This document shows, piece by piece, positions 53,920 through 62,520 of a DNA stretch of 64,000 nucleotides. Position numbers and translations under genes: made by a program. This stretch comes from JAWLHU01 sp041690255 (GTDB lineage Bacteria; Bacillota; Sulfobacillia; Symbiobacteriales; Symbiobacteriaceae): assembly GCA_041690255.1 (NCBI GenBank), contig JAWLHU010000005.1:310001-374000 (forward strand), read 5' to 3'. Positions within the stretch are counted from its first letter, which is position 1. Each line of letters begins with the position of its first letter. The notes beneath the pieces were generated by a model. It saw nothing but the letters and a program-made list of their open reading frames with translations, did not search any database and was not told the DNA's origin.

Positions 53920-54095
53920 TCGGATCGCCTGCCTTTCTGCGCATCGCGTTCTGATTCCGGAGCCGGGACGAGTCGGGCGCCGGCATTGCGGGAGGTGTTG
54001 CCGTAGGCTGTGTTCCCCCCGCTGACGGTCGCTGCATCGGCGGTCATATACTGGCTGAACGCGGCATCGGCCGGGGCGGCTCGCTTCTCTGACAT
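53916..54095 (-). CDS. Small hydrophilic protein of unknown function (upstream gene of a pair)
   Basis: 59 residues from ATG 54095 behind GGAGGTG. Sequence begins MSEKRAAPADAAFSQYMTAD and contains GGNTAYGNTSRNAG. Not recognised. It and the next gene share an AAFS segment (AAFSQ, AAFSE) and are translationally coupled, so they probably act together. Divergent from the gene at 54149. Confidence 0.5.
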   Translation of the reverse strand: MSEKRAAPADAAFSQYMTADAATVSGGNTAYGNTSRNAGARLVPAPESERDAQKGRRSE

Positions 54096-54148
54096 GGGTC
54101 GGCACCTCCGTGACGGGGTATCTTATAGGCAGAGACTCGCGGAAAGGG

Positions 54149-54508
54149 ATGGTCACTCTGCGCATGATGACCCCGGTCTCCTTTGCGATCCAGGCGGCCA
54201 GTGAGCAGGAGGAGCGGCTGGCGATCTCGCTTTGGGAGCGGCCGGCCGGTGAGGCCACCGTTCGCTACGACGAGGCGACCGCCACCATTGCGGCCCGGGT
54301 CGACCTGGGCCCGATCCCCATGCCTGCCGAGCAACTCGATCGGTTCCATTACGAGTTTGCCTCCGAACTGATGGCCTATGTACTGAATCGAGGGGCCATG
54401 GCCCAGGATTCCGATGGGGCGATTACCTATGACCTGGGCGCCCGCTCCCTCTCCCGCCGGCTCCCCACCCACCGGGAAGTCGGGTTGGGCTATCCGAACT
54501 CCTGGTAA
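54149..54508 (+). CDS. Protein of unknown function
   Basis: About 119 residues if translation starts at ATG 54149; a GTG at 54110 or the paired ATGs at 54164/54167 are alternatives, since GGAAAGGG abuts the first ATG. Not recognised. The middle (ATVRYDEATATIAARVDLGPI) is beta-rich. It is divergent from the small coupled pair and followed by a hairpin. Confidence 0.5.
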   Translation: MVTLRMMTPVSFAIQAASEQEERLAISLWERPAGEATVRYDEATATIAARVDLGPIPMPAEQLDRFHYEFASELMAYVLNRGAMAQDSDGAITYDLGARSLSRRLPTHREVGLGYPNSW

Positions 54509-54514
54509 GGGAGA

Positions 54515-54545
54515 AGGCCGCCACCGGCATCCACCGTGGCGGCCT
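54515..54545. terminator. Hairpin between convergent genes
   Basis: A 10-bp stem (AGGCCGCCAC / GTGGCGGCCT) between the unknown gene at 54149 and the convergent membrane protein. No strong T-run. Confidence 0.55.
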
Positions 54546-54558
54546 CCGTCTGTTCGGT

Positions 54559-55167
54559 TCAGGCGGTTTCCAGCGAGTGCTGTACCTGTTCGATCGCATC
54601 CTCATCCTCCAGGGCCAGGAAGACGCGGCGGCCCAGGAAGGAGAGTTCCAGGCCGAAGCGTTTCTTCCCCTCGGCATAGATCCAGCCGGTACGGGTCTGG
54701 CTGCCAGGGTACCAGAGGCTCCAGGCGAAGGCCTCGACCGTCGGGTGCTTCAGGTGGGTCGGGATGTCCCGGGGAGCGAGCAGGGCCAGATGGGGCGGCG
54801 AGGCGGCGTCCAGGAAGCGAACCTGGACCGCCAGGCCCATGGCGTGACCGGCATCCTCCATGCCGAAGAAATCCGGCCGGTTGTAGCGGATATCGCCGTA
54901 GATGTGGCCGTAGAGGAGACCCTGGAGCGGCTGAAAGGCGCTGGCAGATGTTGTCGGACGGCTGGAGGGCCAGAAGATGACGTGGCCCGTCGCCCGCCCC
55001 AGGCCGATCAGGAGGATGACCAGCCCGGCCAGGCCGAAGAGCAGGTAGCCCCTGGGCGTCCCGGTTCCCGCACGCATGGCCCAGATCAGGAGGATGACGA
55101 AGAGCAGCCAGGCCATGGGGGTGTACTTGCGTATCGGCACGAAGAGCAGAGTGATGAGCCTAAGCAC
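54559..55167 (-). CDS. Membrane-anchored protein of unknown function
   Basis: 202 residues from GTG 55167, overlapping the upstream protease stop by 8 bases. Two membrane helices (about 5-33 and 40-65) followed by a 135-residue soluble beta-rich domain (LLYGHIYGDIRYNRPDFFGME, then LEDEDAIEQVQHSLE). Not assigned. Coupling to the M48 protease gene suggests a joint role in the envelope. Confidence 0.6.
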   Translation of the reverse strand: MLRLITLLFVPIRKYTPMAWLLFVILLIWAMRAGTGTPRGYLLFGLAGLVILLIGLGRATGHVIFWPSSRPTTSASAFQPLQGLLYGHIYGDIRYNRPDFFGMEDAGHAMGLAVQVRFLDAASPPHLALLAPRDIPTHLKHPTVEAFAWSLWYPGSQTRTGWIYAEGKKRFGLELSFLGRRVFLALEDEDAIEQVQHSLETA

Positions 55168-56005
55168 TCACCTCACCCCTTTCGGCTGCTCGCTGAAGGT
55201 AGGCGATCCGCGCCTCCCTGGGCGGATGGCTGGCATGCAACCGCTGGGCGATCCAGAGCGGCGACCAGCGGGGTTCGCCGGACTCGCGGGCAGGTTTGAT
55301 CGCCTCCAGGCGGGAGAGGGCCGCAATCATGGTCCCGGCCGATGTGACCTGGGCGCCGGTCATGTCCGCCACGTGCTCGGCGAGCCTGGACCGCTTGGAA
55401 AGGACCGCTTCGGCTACCCAGCCCACAACCACGAGGCAGATCTCCAGGAGCAGCCCCAGGAGGGAGACAATGGCGATCACCCAGTGGGTGGATCTCTCCC
55501 CGGCCCGGGAGAGGAAGCCCGAGAGGCGGCCCACCACGCTCATCCAGCTTCCGCCGACCAGGGCGGGCAGGCTGTCCCGGCTCCGGATGTGGCTCAGTTC
55601 GTGCCCTGCCACCGCCAGCAGTTCAGCGGGAGGGAACTGTTTGAGCATCGCTGAGTGGAAGACGACGACCCCACGGATCCCGCCGATCGCCATGGCGTTC
55701 ACCTCATCGCTCTCCAGGACCGCCCAGATTGGCGGCCGGCTCAGCCCCAGAGCCGCAGCGGTCTCGTTCAGCCGCTCCACGAAGGATGGGTTCTCGGGCA
55801 CGTCCCACCGGGTCAGCGGGCGCAGGTTGAAGTGCTGCCCTGCACTGCGCTCCTGGGTCAGGTAGGTCCAGACGAACTGGAGGACGAAGAGTAGCAGCAG
55901 CGGCCAGCGGAGCCAGGAGGGAAGAACAAAGAGCAGAAGAAACGCAATGCCGAGGTACAGAAGCCCCAATCCCCACTTCATACTCGTTGCATACAACCAA
56001 TTCAT
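55160..56005 (-). CDS. M48-family membrane metalloprotease (HtpX-like)
   Basis: About 281 residues from ATG 56005; a GTG at 56020 is in frame but overlaps the GAGGTG ribosome site. N-terminal membrane helices, the catalytic motif HELSH (in AVAGHELSHIRSRD), further helices (about 190-215) and the EHVADM third-ligand region. HtpX-type proteases degrade damaged membrane proteins. Gene and coupled partner lie divergent from the ECF sigma gene, which might respond to envelope stress. Confidence 0.87.
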   Translation of the reverse strand: MNWLYATSMKWGLGLLYLGIAFLLLFVLPSWLRWPLLLLFVLQFVWTYLTQERSAGQHFNLRPLTRWDVPENPSFVERLNETAAALGLSRPPIWAVLESDEVNAMAIGGIRGVVVFHSAMLKQFPPAELLAVAGHELSHIRSRDSLPALVGGSWMSVVGRLSGFLSRAGERSTHWVIAIVSLLGLLLEICLVVVGWVAEAVLSKRSRLAEHVADMTGAQVTSAGTMIAALSRLEAIKPARESGEPRWSPLWIAQRLHASHPPREARIAYLQRAAERGEVSA

Positions 56006-56145
56006 CGGCTTCGGCAGCACCTCGTGTCTCAGTTTTGCGAATCCAATAAATGATTGGACTGGGTTCCGGGTTTTCCCTGCAAGTGATGTGGGAGATTTCG
56101 CTGACGCCCTCCGTAGTACCAGGTGAAAGGCAAGGTGATCGCACG

Positions 56146-56712
56146 GTGACCGACAGAGAACTCATCCACGGGCTGCAGCGGCGGGACCCGATTGCCCTGG
56201 CCGCCCTGGTGGATGCCTATGGAGACCCGGTCTACCGGCTGGTCCGCCGGATCCTGGCCGGAGCCGGCAACGAGCCGGATGTGGAGGAGTGCGCCAGCGA
56301 TGTCTTCTACGCGGCGTGGCAGCGTGTGGCGCAGTACGACCCGGAGCGGGCGCCCCTGCGGACCTGGCTGCTGATCCTGGCGAAGTACACCGCCCTGGAG
56401 CGACGGCGGGGGCTTCTGAAGCATCCCGATCCCATGGTGGATGAGGAGCTTCTCTCGCTAGAGGCGCCGCCGGAGGTGGCCCTGGTGAAGGCGGAGGAGC
56501 GGCAGGAGCTCCAAGGGGCGCTGGCTCAGCTGGCCCCGATCGACCGGGAGTTGGTCTACCGGCGATACTTCTTGCACGAGCGGGTGGAGCAGGTGGCCCG
56601 GGCGCTGGGGCTGACCCGGCAGGCGGCGGACAACCGGCTCTGGCGAGCCCGCAAGGTGCTCCGTGAGATCCTGAGCAGTTCGATGAAGGGGGAGGTGGTC
56701 CCGCATGAGTGA
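56146..56712 (+). CDS. ECF-type RNA polymerase sigma factor
   Basis: 188 residues from GTG 56146 (AAGGTGA upstream). Region 2 is at about 25-90 (VDAYGDPVYRLVRRIL, DVFYAAWQR) and region 4 at about 125-180 (LAPIDRELVYRRYFLHERVEQVARALGLTRQAADNRLWRARKVL). It stops inside the start of the anti-sigma-like gene, so the two are made together. ECF sigmas usually activate their own promoter. Confidence 0.92.
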   Translation: MTDRELIHGLQRRDPIALAALVDAYGDPVYRLVRRILAGAGNEPDVEECASDVFYAAWQRVAQYDPERAPLRTWLLILAKYTALERRRGLLKHPDPMVDEELLSLEAPPEVALVKAEERQELQGALAQLAPIDRELVYRRYFLHERVEQVARALGLTRQAADNRLWRARKVLREILSSSMKGEVVPHE

Positions 56713-58015
56713 GCAGATCAACAAGCGGCTCGGTGGCCTCGGCCTGCCGGATGATCTTGTCGATGTGGCCCTGGCCGATGAGCCCGGCCCCACGCCTGAG
56801 GCGGTGGAGCGGATCAAGCAGCGGGCCCTGGCCCGGGCGATGGCCCAGCCTGTCGGGGCGCCGAAGGCCAGGCGGCGTCCGACGATCTGGCTGGCCGCAG
56901 CCGCTGCCGCCCTCCTGCTGGCCTTCGGCGTGGTCGGCCCGGCCCGGGTGATCGCCGCCGTGCAGCAACTGCTCGCCTACGTGCCGGGCTTCGGCCTGCA
57001 GGAGCGGGGGGCCGTACAACTGGCCGCCGAACAAACCGTGCGGGAGGTCCGGGGCGACCAGGCCGTCGAGGTCCTCGGGCTCCAGGCCAGTGAGCAGTCG
57101 GTCTCCGTCCGGTTCAAGACGCGTGGCTTTGTGATTGACAAGGAGCAGGTCTCCCTGGTCGATGATTCGGGTCAGCCGCTTGCGTCAGGTGCCCATAGCC
57201 TCATGACAGCCTATGGGGTAGAGAACATCGCTGAGGGCTGGTTCACCTTCGCCTGGCCGGGGAATCCGGAAGCGAAGCAGTTTACCTTGATCATCGCCGG
57301 TGAGCCGGAGTGGCGGGTGGCGATCCCGGTCGTGCCATCTGCCGGGCTGGCAGGGCTGGAGCAGTTCGGCCAGACCGTCACCGCCAATGGCTACACCTTT
57401 GCCGGTCGCCTCCTGGCCGGGGAGGACCAGACCGAGATCGTCCTGCTGGCCCGGGGCGTGGAGCCCGGCAGCCGGATCAGCAGGCTTGGCACCTACTGGG
57501 GCGATCTTCCGGCCACACGGATGCCCAGCCTTCAGGCCGGCGACCAAACCCTTCCGCTCGATGAGGACGGCAGCGCAGGCGATATGCGCCGGTTGATCGC
57601 CGGGCCGGTGCCGGCGGGTATTGACAGGGTTACCCTGAGCATCCCGGTCATGAAGGTGATGGAGAGGGGCAAGGCCAGCATACGCCTGACGGTCGCTGAT
57701 CAGGATCTGAACCAGCGTATGGAGTTCGGTGAGGTTGGGCTAACCGTCACCCGGACCGAGGTGATCGACGGCATGCTGCGCATCTATGCAGACCCCGGTC
57801 CCCGAGCGCCTGTCATCTTCGGCACCTACGGTCTGCTTGAGCTGGACGGCAAGCCCGTCTCCAGCAGCGCCGAGCACGACGAGGCCACCGGGCTGATCCA
57901 GTACTTTGAGGTGGAGATCCCCGTCGGAGCCAAGAGCATGACCCTGACCATGCATGACCCGACAATCTTCGTCGAGGGCCCCTGGATTCTCGACCTGCCG
58001 GTGGAGCGACCGTAG
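56705..58015 (+). CDS. Putative membrane-bound anti-sigma factor
   Basis: 436 residues from ATG 56705, overlapping the sigma gene by 8 bases. Cytoplasmic N-terminus of about 55 residues (likely the sigma-binding part), one membrane helix (IWLAAAAAALLLAFGVV), then a 350-residue outer beta-rich domain, as in DUF4179/RsgI-like anti-sigma proteins. The outer part would sense the signal. No metal-binding HxxxCxxC zinc motif is present, so it is not a ZAS-type anti-sigma. Confidence 0.75.
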   Translation: MSEQINKRLGGLGLPDDLVDVALADEPGPTPEAVERIKQRALARAMAQPVGAPKARRRPTIWLAAAAAALLLAFGVVGPARVIAAVQQLLAYVPGFGLQERGAVQLAAEQTVREVRGDQAVEVLGLQASEQSVSVRFKTRGFVIDKEQVSLVDDSGQPLASGAHSLMTAYGVENIAEGWFTFAWPGNPEAKQFTLIIAGEPEWRVAIPVVPSAGLAGLEQFGQTVTANGYTFAGRLLAGEDQTEIVLLARGVEPGSRISRLGTYWGDLPATRMPSLQAGDQTLPLDEDGSAGDMRRLIAGPVPAGIDRVTLSIPVMKVMERGKASIRLTVADQDLNQRMEFGEVGLTVTRTEVIDGMLRIYADPGPRAPVIFGTYGLLELDGKPVSSSAEHDEATGLIQYFEVEIPVGAKSMTLTMHDPTIFVEGPWILDLPVERP

Positions 58016-58024
58016 TCAGCAACG

Positions 58025-58060
58025 TGGCGCCTTCCCCTGCCGGAGGGCGCCATTTTGTTT
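58025..58060 (+). terminator. Terminator of the sigma/anti-sigma operon
   Basis: An 11-bp stem (TGGCGCCTTCC / GGAGGGCGCCA, one wobble), six-base loop, then TTTTGTTT. Confidence 0.85.
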
Positions 58061-58123
58061 GCCAGTGGAGCCCATCAAGAGGTACACTAACAGGTAGTCC
58101 CTCTTGCTTGGAGGTCGAGCCAG

Positions 58124-59500
58124 ATGCCCCGACCCGATGTAAAGCCCCCCCGTACCGCCCGCGAGGCCGCCCTGCGCGCCCTGCGCGATGTCGATGTAAA
58201 AGAGGCCTTCGCCAACCTGGCCCTGGACCACCACCTCTCCGGCTCCAAGCTGGAGGGGCGTGACCGGGGCCTGGCGACCGAGCTGGCCTACGGAGTCACC
58301 CGCCGCCGCGCCACCCTGGACTGGACGATCAGCCAGGTGGCGACCCGCCCGCTGGAGCAGATGGACCCCTGGATCCGGAACATCCTCCGGGAGGCGGTCT
58401 ACCAGATCCTCTACATGGACCGCATCCCCCAGTCCGCCGCCGTAGATGAGGCGGTCAACCTGGCCAAGCAGTACGGTCATGTGGGCGTGGCCAAGTTCGT
58501 CAACGGCGTGCTGCGCAACCTGATCCGCAAGCTGCCCAGTTTCGAGTGGCCCGATGAGCAGGCGGAACCGGTCGCCGCCCTGGCGATCAAGCACTCCTAC
58601 CCCGAGTGGCTGGTGGCCGAATGGCGGGAGCGCTTCGGCATCGACCAGGCGATCAAGCTGCTGGAGGCCGGCAACCAGGTCCCGCCGCTGACCGTGCGGG
58701 CCAACCGGCTGAAGGCGACCCGGGAGCAGGTGCTCCAGGCCCTGGAGGCCGAGGGGGTGAAGGCAGAGCCGACCCCTCACTCGCCCCAGGGCATCATCAT
58801 CCACGACCTGACCTCCGCCTCCTGGCTGGACCGGCTCAAGGCGATGAAGCAGGGCCTGATCACCGTGCAGGATGAGTCCTCCATGCTGGTGGCCGCCGCC
58901 CTCGACCCGCAGCCCGGGTGGACCGTCATCGACATGGCGGCAGCCCCCGGCGGCAAGTCCACCCACCTGGCCGAGCTGATGGAGAACGAGGGCCGGGTGA
59001 TCGCCGTTGACATCCATCCGCATAAGATCGAGCTGATCGATCAGAACGCCGCACGGGTCGGTGCCGCCATCATCCAGGGGGTCAGCATGGACGCCCGCGA
59101 GGTGGGCGAGCGGATGCCCGAGCGGGCCGATGCGATCCTCTGCGACCTGCCCTGCTCCGGCCTGGGCACCCTCGCCCGCCGGCCCGATGCCCGCTGGCGC
59201 AAGACGCTCGCTGACGTGGAGGCCCTGGTGCCGATCCAGCGGGCGATCCTTGAGTCGGCGGCGAAGGCGCTGAAGCCCGGTGGGGTGCTCGTCTACTCCA
59301 CCTGCACCATCCACCCGATGGAGAACCAGGAACTGGTCGAGGCCTTCGTGGCCGAGCATCCGGAGTTCCGGTTCGATGATATCTGGGCGCACTTGCCGGC
59401 GAGCATCTCACGGGAGGGACAGGCGATGGGGTACGTGCAACTGTTGCCCCACATCCACGGGACCGACGGCTTCTTCATGTGCCGCATGGTCAAGCAATAG
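58124..59500 (+). CDS. rsmB: 16S rRNA (cytosine-967-C5)-methyltransferase
   Basis: 458 residues. An N-terminal NusB-like RNA-binding domain (about 1-150) precedes the Rossmann methyltransferase with the SAM motif AAPGGKSTHLAEL. The first cysteine motif is DLPCSGLGTLARRPDARW and the catalytic cysteine motif YSTCTIHPMENQ. Usually it follows fmt directly in Firmicutes; here about 5.3 kb of other genes separate the two. Confidence 0.95.
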   Translation: MPRPDVKPPRTAREAALRALRDVDVKEAFANLALDHHLSGSKLEGRDRGLATELAYGVTRRRATLDWTISQVATRPLEQMDPWIRNILREAVYQILYMDRIPQSAAVDEAVNLAKQYGHVGVAKFVNGVLRNLIRKLPSFEWPDEQAEPVAALAIKHSYPEWLVAEWRERFGIDQAIKLLEAGNQVPPLTVRANRLKATREQVLQALEAEGVKAEPTPHSPQGIIIHDLTSASWLDRLKAMKQGLITVQDESSMLVAAALDPQPGWTVIDMAAAPGGKSTHLAELMENEGRVIAVDIHPHKIELIDQNAARVGAAIIQGVSMDAREVGERMPERADAILCDLPCSGLGTLARRPDARWRKTLADVEALVPIQRAILESAAKALKPGGVLVYSTCTIHPMENQELVEAFVAEHPEFRFDDIWAHLPASISREGQAMGYVQLLPHIHGTDGFFMCRMVKQ

Positions 59501-59514
59501 GTGACCACGAACGA

Positions 59515-59546
59515 AGCGGAGACCTCCCCCGGGGTTCTCCGCTTTC
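59515..59546 (+). terminator. Terminator after rsmB
   Basis: A 9-bp stem (AAGCGGAGA / TCTCCGCTT) around a C/G-rich loop, then TCTG. Moderate strength. Confidence 0.65.
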
Positions 59547-59703
59547 TGTCTGCTTGCGACCTGACCTTTGCCCCACCTCTGTCTGATCCCGGTCCGATGC
59601 GACCCGCTGCCCGCGTGCCTGTTATCTGGCAGTTGGATGCGGGCTACCGGCACTCTGCCCGGGGGCTGGTTCCGCACAGCCCTCCATTCGCGGGGCGCCG
59701 GCC

Positions 59704-59836
59704 TGGGCGCTACCTGACTTTATCTGGGCGCTACCTGACTTTATCTGGGCGCTACCTGACTTTACCTGGGCGCTACCTGACTTTACCTGGGCGCTACCTG
59801 ACTTTACCTGGGCGCTACCTGACTTTACCTGGGCGC
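59704..59836 (+). repeat. Six tandem 21-bp intergenic repeats
   Basis: The unit is TGGGCGCTACCTGACTTTAYC, six complete copies plus TGGGCGC of a seventh. The first two copies have TATC and the last four TACC at the end, otherwise identical. Unit length equals two helical turns. There are no spacers, so it is not a CRISPR. It sits just before the promoter of a beta-lactamase-like gene. The rest of 59547-59703 shows no gene or element that I recognise. Confidence 0.92.
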
Positions 59837-59844
59837 CGTGCGCA

Positions 59845-59876
59845 GGTTACTCGTAACCGGTGAGCCTGCGTATGAT
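59845..59876 (+). promoter_or_regulatory. Palindrome plus -10 element before the class A beta-lactamase-like gene
   Basis: GGTTAC-TC-GTAACC (59845-59858) is a perfect inverted repeat, and TATGAT (59871-59876) is a likely -10. The palindrome covers the -35 position, so a repressor bound there would block transcription. Confidence 0.45.
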
Positions 59877-59912
59877 GGAGCAACCATCGACAGAGAAAGG
59901 CGGACCACTCCC

Positions 59913-60695
59913 ATGCGATACCGACCCTTTCAGGCCGATGCCATCAATCGGATCCTCCGGGAGCAGACCGCCGACCTGCCAGGCACCGTGGGCGTGGCGC
60001 TGACCGACCTGATCTCCGGGCAGTCCGCCGGCATCAACCCGACCGAGCGTTTCTATGGGGCGAGCACGCTGAAGGTCCCCATTGCCATGGCGATCCTCTG
60101 GCTGGCCGACCGGGGGCGGATCAGCCTCTACGAGTCGATCACCTACCAGCCGCAGGACTTCCAGGCCGGGACCGGGACCCTGCAGGCGACGATCGAGCCG
60201 GGTGACCGAGTTCCGATCATCCGGCTGCTCGAGCGACTGATCGTCGTCTCGGACAACATCGCCCGGAACATGCTGGAGCGGTTCGTGGGCAGCGGGACGA
60301 TCCGGCAGTACATGACCAGCATTGGCATCACCCCGCCGTACGACCCAGGCACACGGATCGTCACCCCGCAGGGGATGAACCGGGCGCTGATCGCTCTGGA
60401 CACAGGCGAGTCCGGCCTCTCCCCGCAATCGACCCGCCGGCTCCTGACCTGGATGCAGCAGACGGTGCATCGGACGCGGATTCCCCGTTTCATGCCGGCC
60501 GGGGTGGTCGTGGCGAACAAGATCGGGACCTGGCCCGGCGAGGTCCACGACATCGGCCTGGTCTACGCCCCCGACCGCTCCTTCTCGATCGCCGTCTTCA
60601 CAAGGGGGATCTCCGAGGCGAGGGCGGAGGAGGAGATCGGCCGCATCGCCCGGGCCGTCTACGACTATGAGAACTGGCTCGCCACCCCGCCCTGA
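59913..60695 (+). CDS. Class A beta-lactamase-like serine hydrolase
   Basis: 260 residues from ATG 59913 behind AAAGGCGG. Class A motifs: S-T-L-K (Ser 51, Lys 54), S-D-N (113-115), and K-I-G (203-205) in place of KTG. The Glu166-type omega-loop is not obvious. There is no signal peptide, so it is predicted cytoplasmic, unlike true beta-lactamases. It may be a peptidase, esterase or regulatory relative. The start is preceded by the palindrome and the 21-bp repeats. Confidence 0.83.
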   Translation: MRYRPFQADAINRILREQTADLPGTVGVALTDLISGQSAGINPTERFYGASTLKVPIAMAILWLADRGRISLYESITYQPQDFQAGTGTLQATIEPGDRVPIIRLLERLIVVSDNIARNMLERFVGSGTIRQYMTSIGITPPYDPGTRIVTPQGMNRALIALDTGESGLSPQSTRRLLTWMQQTVHRTRIPRFMPAGVVVANKIGTWPGEVHDIGLVYAPDRSFSIAVFTRGISEARAEEEIGRIARAVYDYENWLATPP

Positions 60696-60715
60696 CCGCC
60701 GCCAATCTGCTCAAC

Positions 60716-60749
60716 GGGCCACCCGAGGTCATGGACGACCCGGGTGGCC
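60716..60749. terminator. Hairpin between convergent genes
   Basis: A 10-bp stem (GGGCCACCCG / CGGGTGGCCC) with a 14-base loop, between the beta-lactamase-like gene and the convergent peptidase. No T-run, so weak as a terminator. Confidence 0.5.
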
Positions 60750-60764
60750 CCCGTGCGAGAAGAG

Positions 60765-62144
60765 CTACACCGCCAACCCAGCAAGCATGATCCCGATGTT
60801 CTCCCCCCAGATCTCCCAGAACTGTCCGATCGGCAGCGGGTTCGTCCCAAGCCCCACCTCCACGGTGAAGCCCGGCCGCCGCCACTCCTGCTCAAACCAG
60901 TCCTTGTACCCCGCCGAACTGGCGGCGTAGCGGACAGGCCGGTAGCCGCTGGCTTCGGCGAAGATCTGCGCGATCCGCTCCGTCTCGGGCGGCTCAAACC
61001 CCTGGTACCCCCAGTAGATCACCTCGCCCTGGGAGTGGAAGGCGATCACCAGCCGGAAGTCGTGCTCCCGGGTGAACTGAGCCATGGCCTGCGACTCGGG
61101 CTCCGTCAGCGGCGCCGTGCCCGCGTAGTTCCGGGGGGCCGGGCCCGACGGCCCCCGCCGTGCCTCCTGCTCCCAGTTGGCAGGGAACTGATTGTTCAGA
61201 TCGACCCCGCGTATGTTGGCCGCCCAGTTCCGGAAGTTGGTCGAGCCACCGTTCGCCCGGACGACCAGGTCGTAGTAGGGATTGGTCGGGGCGATGCCGT
61301 TCTGCTGCAGTTCCACCCCATCGGGGTTGACCATGGGGACGATCCAGAGGGAGGTCTGACGGTAGAGCGCGGGAATATCGTACTGGCCGATCCGCTGCCC
61401 CCTGGTGTACGCATCGGCGTAGGTCTCCAGGAACTTCATCAGCAGCGGGGTGGTAATCCACTCCTCGCCGTGGAAGGAGGCGTTGTAGTGGACCTCCTTC
61501 GGACCCGTCCCGATCCGGACCACCGGGATCTCCCGCCCCAGGACGCTCTCCCCGATCGAGCCGCGCTGGATGAACGGGTACCGGGCTACCAGCCGGTCCA
61601 GGTCGGCCATCATCTCCGGGTAGCCGTAGTTCTCCCGCGGGACCACGATCGGTCCGGTCGGGGGTGCAGGGGTCGGGGCAGGTGCAGCCGCTGCCGGTAC
61701 GGTCAGGCGTTGCCCCGCCATCAGCATGTTGGGGTTGACGCCAGGGTTGGCCTGCTGCAGGGCCGCCAGGCTGACGCCGAGCTTCCGGGCGATCGCCCAG
61801 AGCGTGTCGCCGGGCTGAACCACGTAGACCCGGGCCGCCGGACGCGGGATCGTCAGTACCAGTCCGGGGTAGATCGCAGCCGGGTTCTGCACCTGCGGGT
61901 TGGCCGCCGCCAGCGCCTGGACGCTGATACCGAACCGTGTGGCGATCCCCCAGAAGGTATCGCCGGGTCTGACTGTGTATGTGGTGGCCCCAGGCTGGGC
62001 GGCGGTGGGGACAGTGATTTGCTGCCCGACCCGTAACCGGGCAGGATCGACCCCCGGATTGGCCGCCAACAGCGCCTGAACCGTGATACCGAAGCGCTGG
62101 GCGATCGCCCAGAGCGTGTCGCCGGGGGCTATGGTGTACGGCAT
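60765..62144 (-). CDS. M14 carboxypeptidase with three LysM domains
   Basis: 459 residues starting behind AAGGAGGATG. Three LysM units: about 2-46 (IAPGDTLWAIAQRFG), 55-99 (RPGDTFWGIATRFG) and 107-151 (QPGDTLWAIARKLG). Then a Pro/Ala linker and an M14 domain with the zinc motif HGEEW, NPDG, and an IAFHSQGEVIYWGYQG stretch. The architecture is that of gamma-D-glutamyl-L-diamino acid endopeptidase I, which cuts peptidoglycan or spore peptide. There is no signal peptide: LysM starts at residue 2, as in the spore enzyme. Confidence 0.9.
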   Translation of the reverse strand: MPYTIAPGDTLWAIAQRFGITVQALLAANPGVDPARLRVGQQITVPTAAQPGATTYTVRPGDTFWGIATRFGISVQALAAANPQVQNPAAIYPGLVLTIPRPAARVYVVQPGDTLWAIARKLGVSLAALQQANPGVNPNMLMAGQRLTVPAAAAPAPTPAPPTGPIVVPRENYGYPEMMADLDRLVARYPFIQRGSIGESVLGREIPVVRIGTGPKEVHYNASFHGEEWITTPLLMKFLETYADAYTRGQRIGQYDIPALYRQTSLWIVPMVNPDGVELQQNGIAPTNPYYDLVVRANGGSTNFRNWAANIRGVDLNNQFPANWEQEARRGPSGPAPRNYAGTAPLTEPESQAMAQFTREHDFRLVIAFHSQGEVIYWGYQGFEPPETERIAQIFAEASGYRPVRYAASSAGYKDWFEQEWRRPGFTVEVGLGTNPLPIGQFWEIWGENIGIMLAGLAV

Positions 62145-62327
62145 GACTCATCCTCCTTGTCAGCCAGCCTATGCGTCGGGCACTCGGGTGGCGCAAGTCG
62201 GGGGGGAGACGCCTGTTACTGATCGATCGGCAGCAGGCGCTTATCGATGTCCCGCTATCTACACGGCTTTCCCCTTAACTGTGGCGACAGTTCAAGGCTC
62301 TTGGTCGTCATTTGTCGAACTGTCTCA

Positions 62328-62357
62328 TTGGACACGCTTCCTCCAATCCGCTATAGA
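62328..62357 (+). promoter_or_regulatory. Promoter of the riboswitch transcript
   Basis: TTGGAC (62328-62333), an 18-base spacer and TATAGA (62352-62357). The start would be about 62364, just before the riboswitch. The rest of 62145-62327 shows no gene or signal that I recognise. Confidence 0.6.
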
Positions 62358-62375
62358 AAGGGAAATACAGTATGC

Positions 62376-62471
62376 AAGGGCATCCGATCAGGGCAAACCC
62401 GGCGAAAGCCAGGGACGCAAAGCGTCCGCAACCGCCTTTTGACTTCATCGAACAAGGTCGGAAGACGATTT
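62376..62471 (+). ncRNA. GEMM-I cyclic-di-GMP riboswitch
   Basis: The conserved core is present in order: CAGGGCAAACC, then a short stem with a GAAA tetraloop (GGCGAAAGCC), then AGGGACGCAAAGC, then an arm pairing CGTCCG/AACC with GGTCGGAAGACG. These are the hallmarks of the class I c-di-GMP aptamer (GGGCAAACC, GAAA loop docking, GGGACGCAAAGC). The expression platform, about 62475-62545, contains a possible hairpin before an RBS-like AAGGAGAAGG, so translational or transcriptional control could both apply. It precedes the decayed RNase gene and the barstar gene. Confidence 0.85.
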
Positions 62472-62520
62472 TGACCACCTGCTGCGGAATTCCGAGAAGC
62501 TGTCTGGGACCGAAAAGTGC

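Noticed and set aside
59704..59836. CRISPR array
   Set aside because: Repeats are directly abutting with no unique spacers, and there are no cas genes.
59501..59863. 120-codon frame containing a repeated GRYLTL peptide
   Set aside because: No ribosome site. The repeat reads through in several frames because 21 is a multiple of three. The rsmB terminator lies inside its front part.
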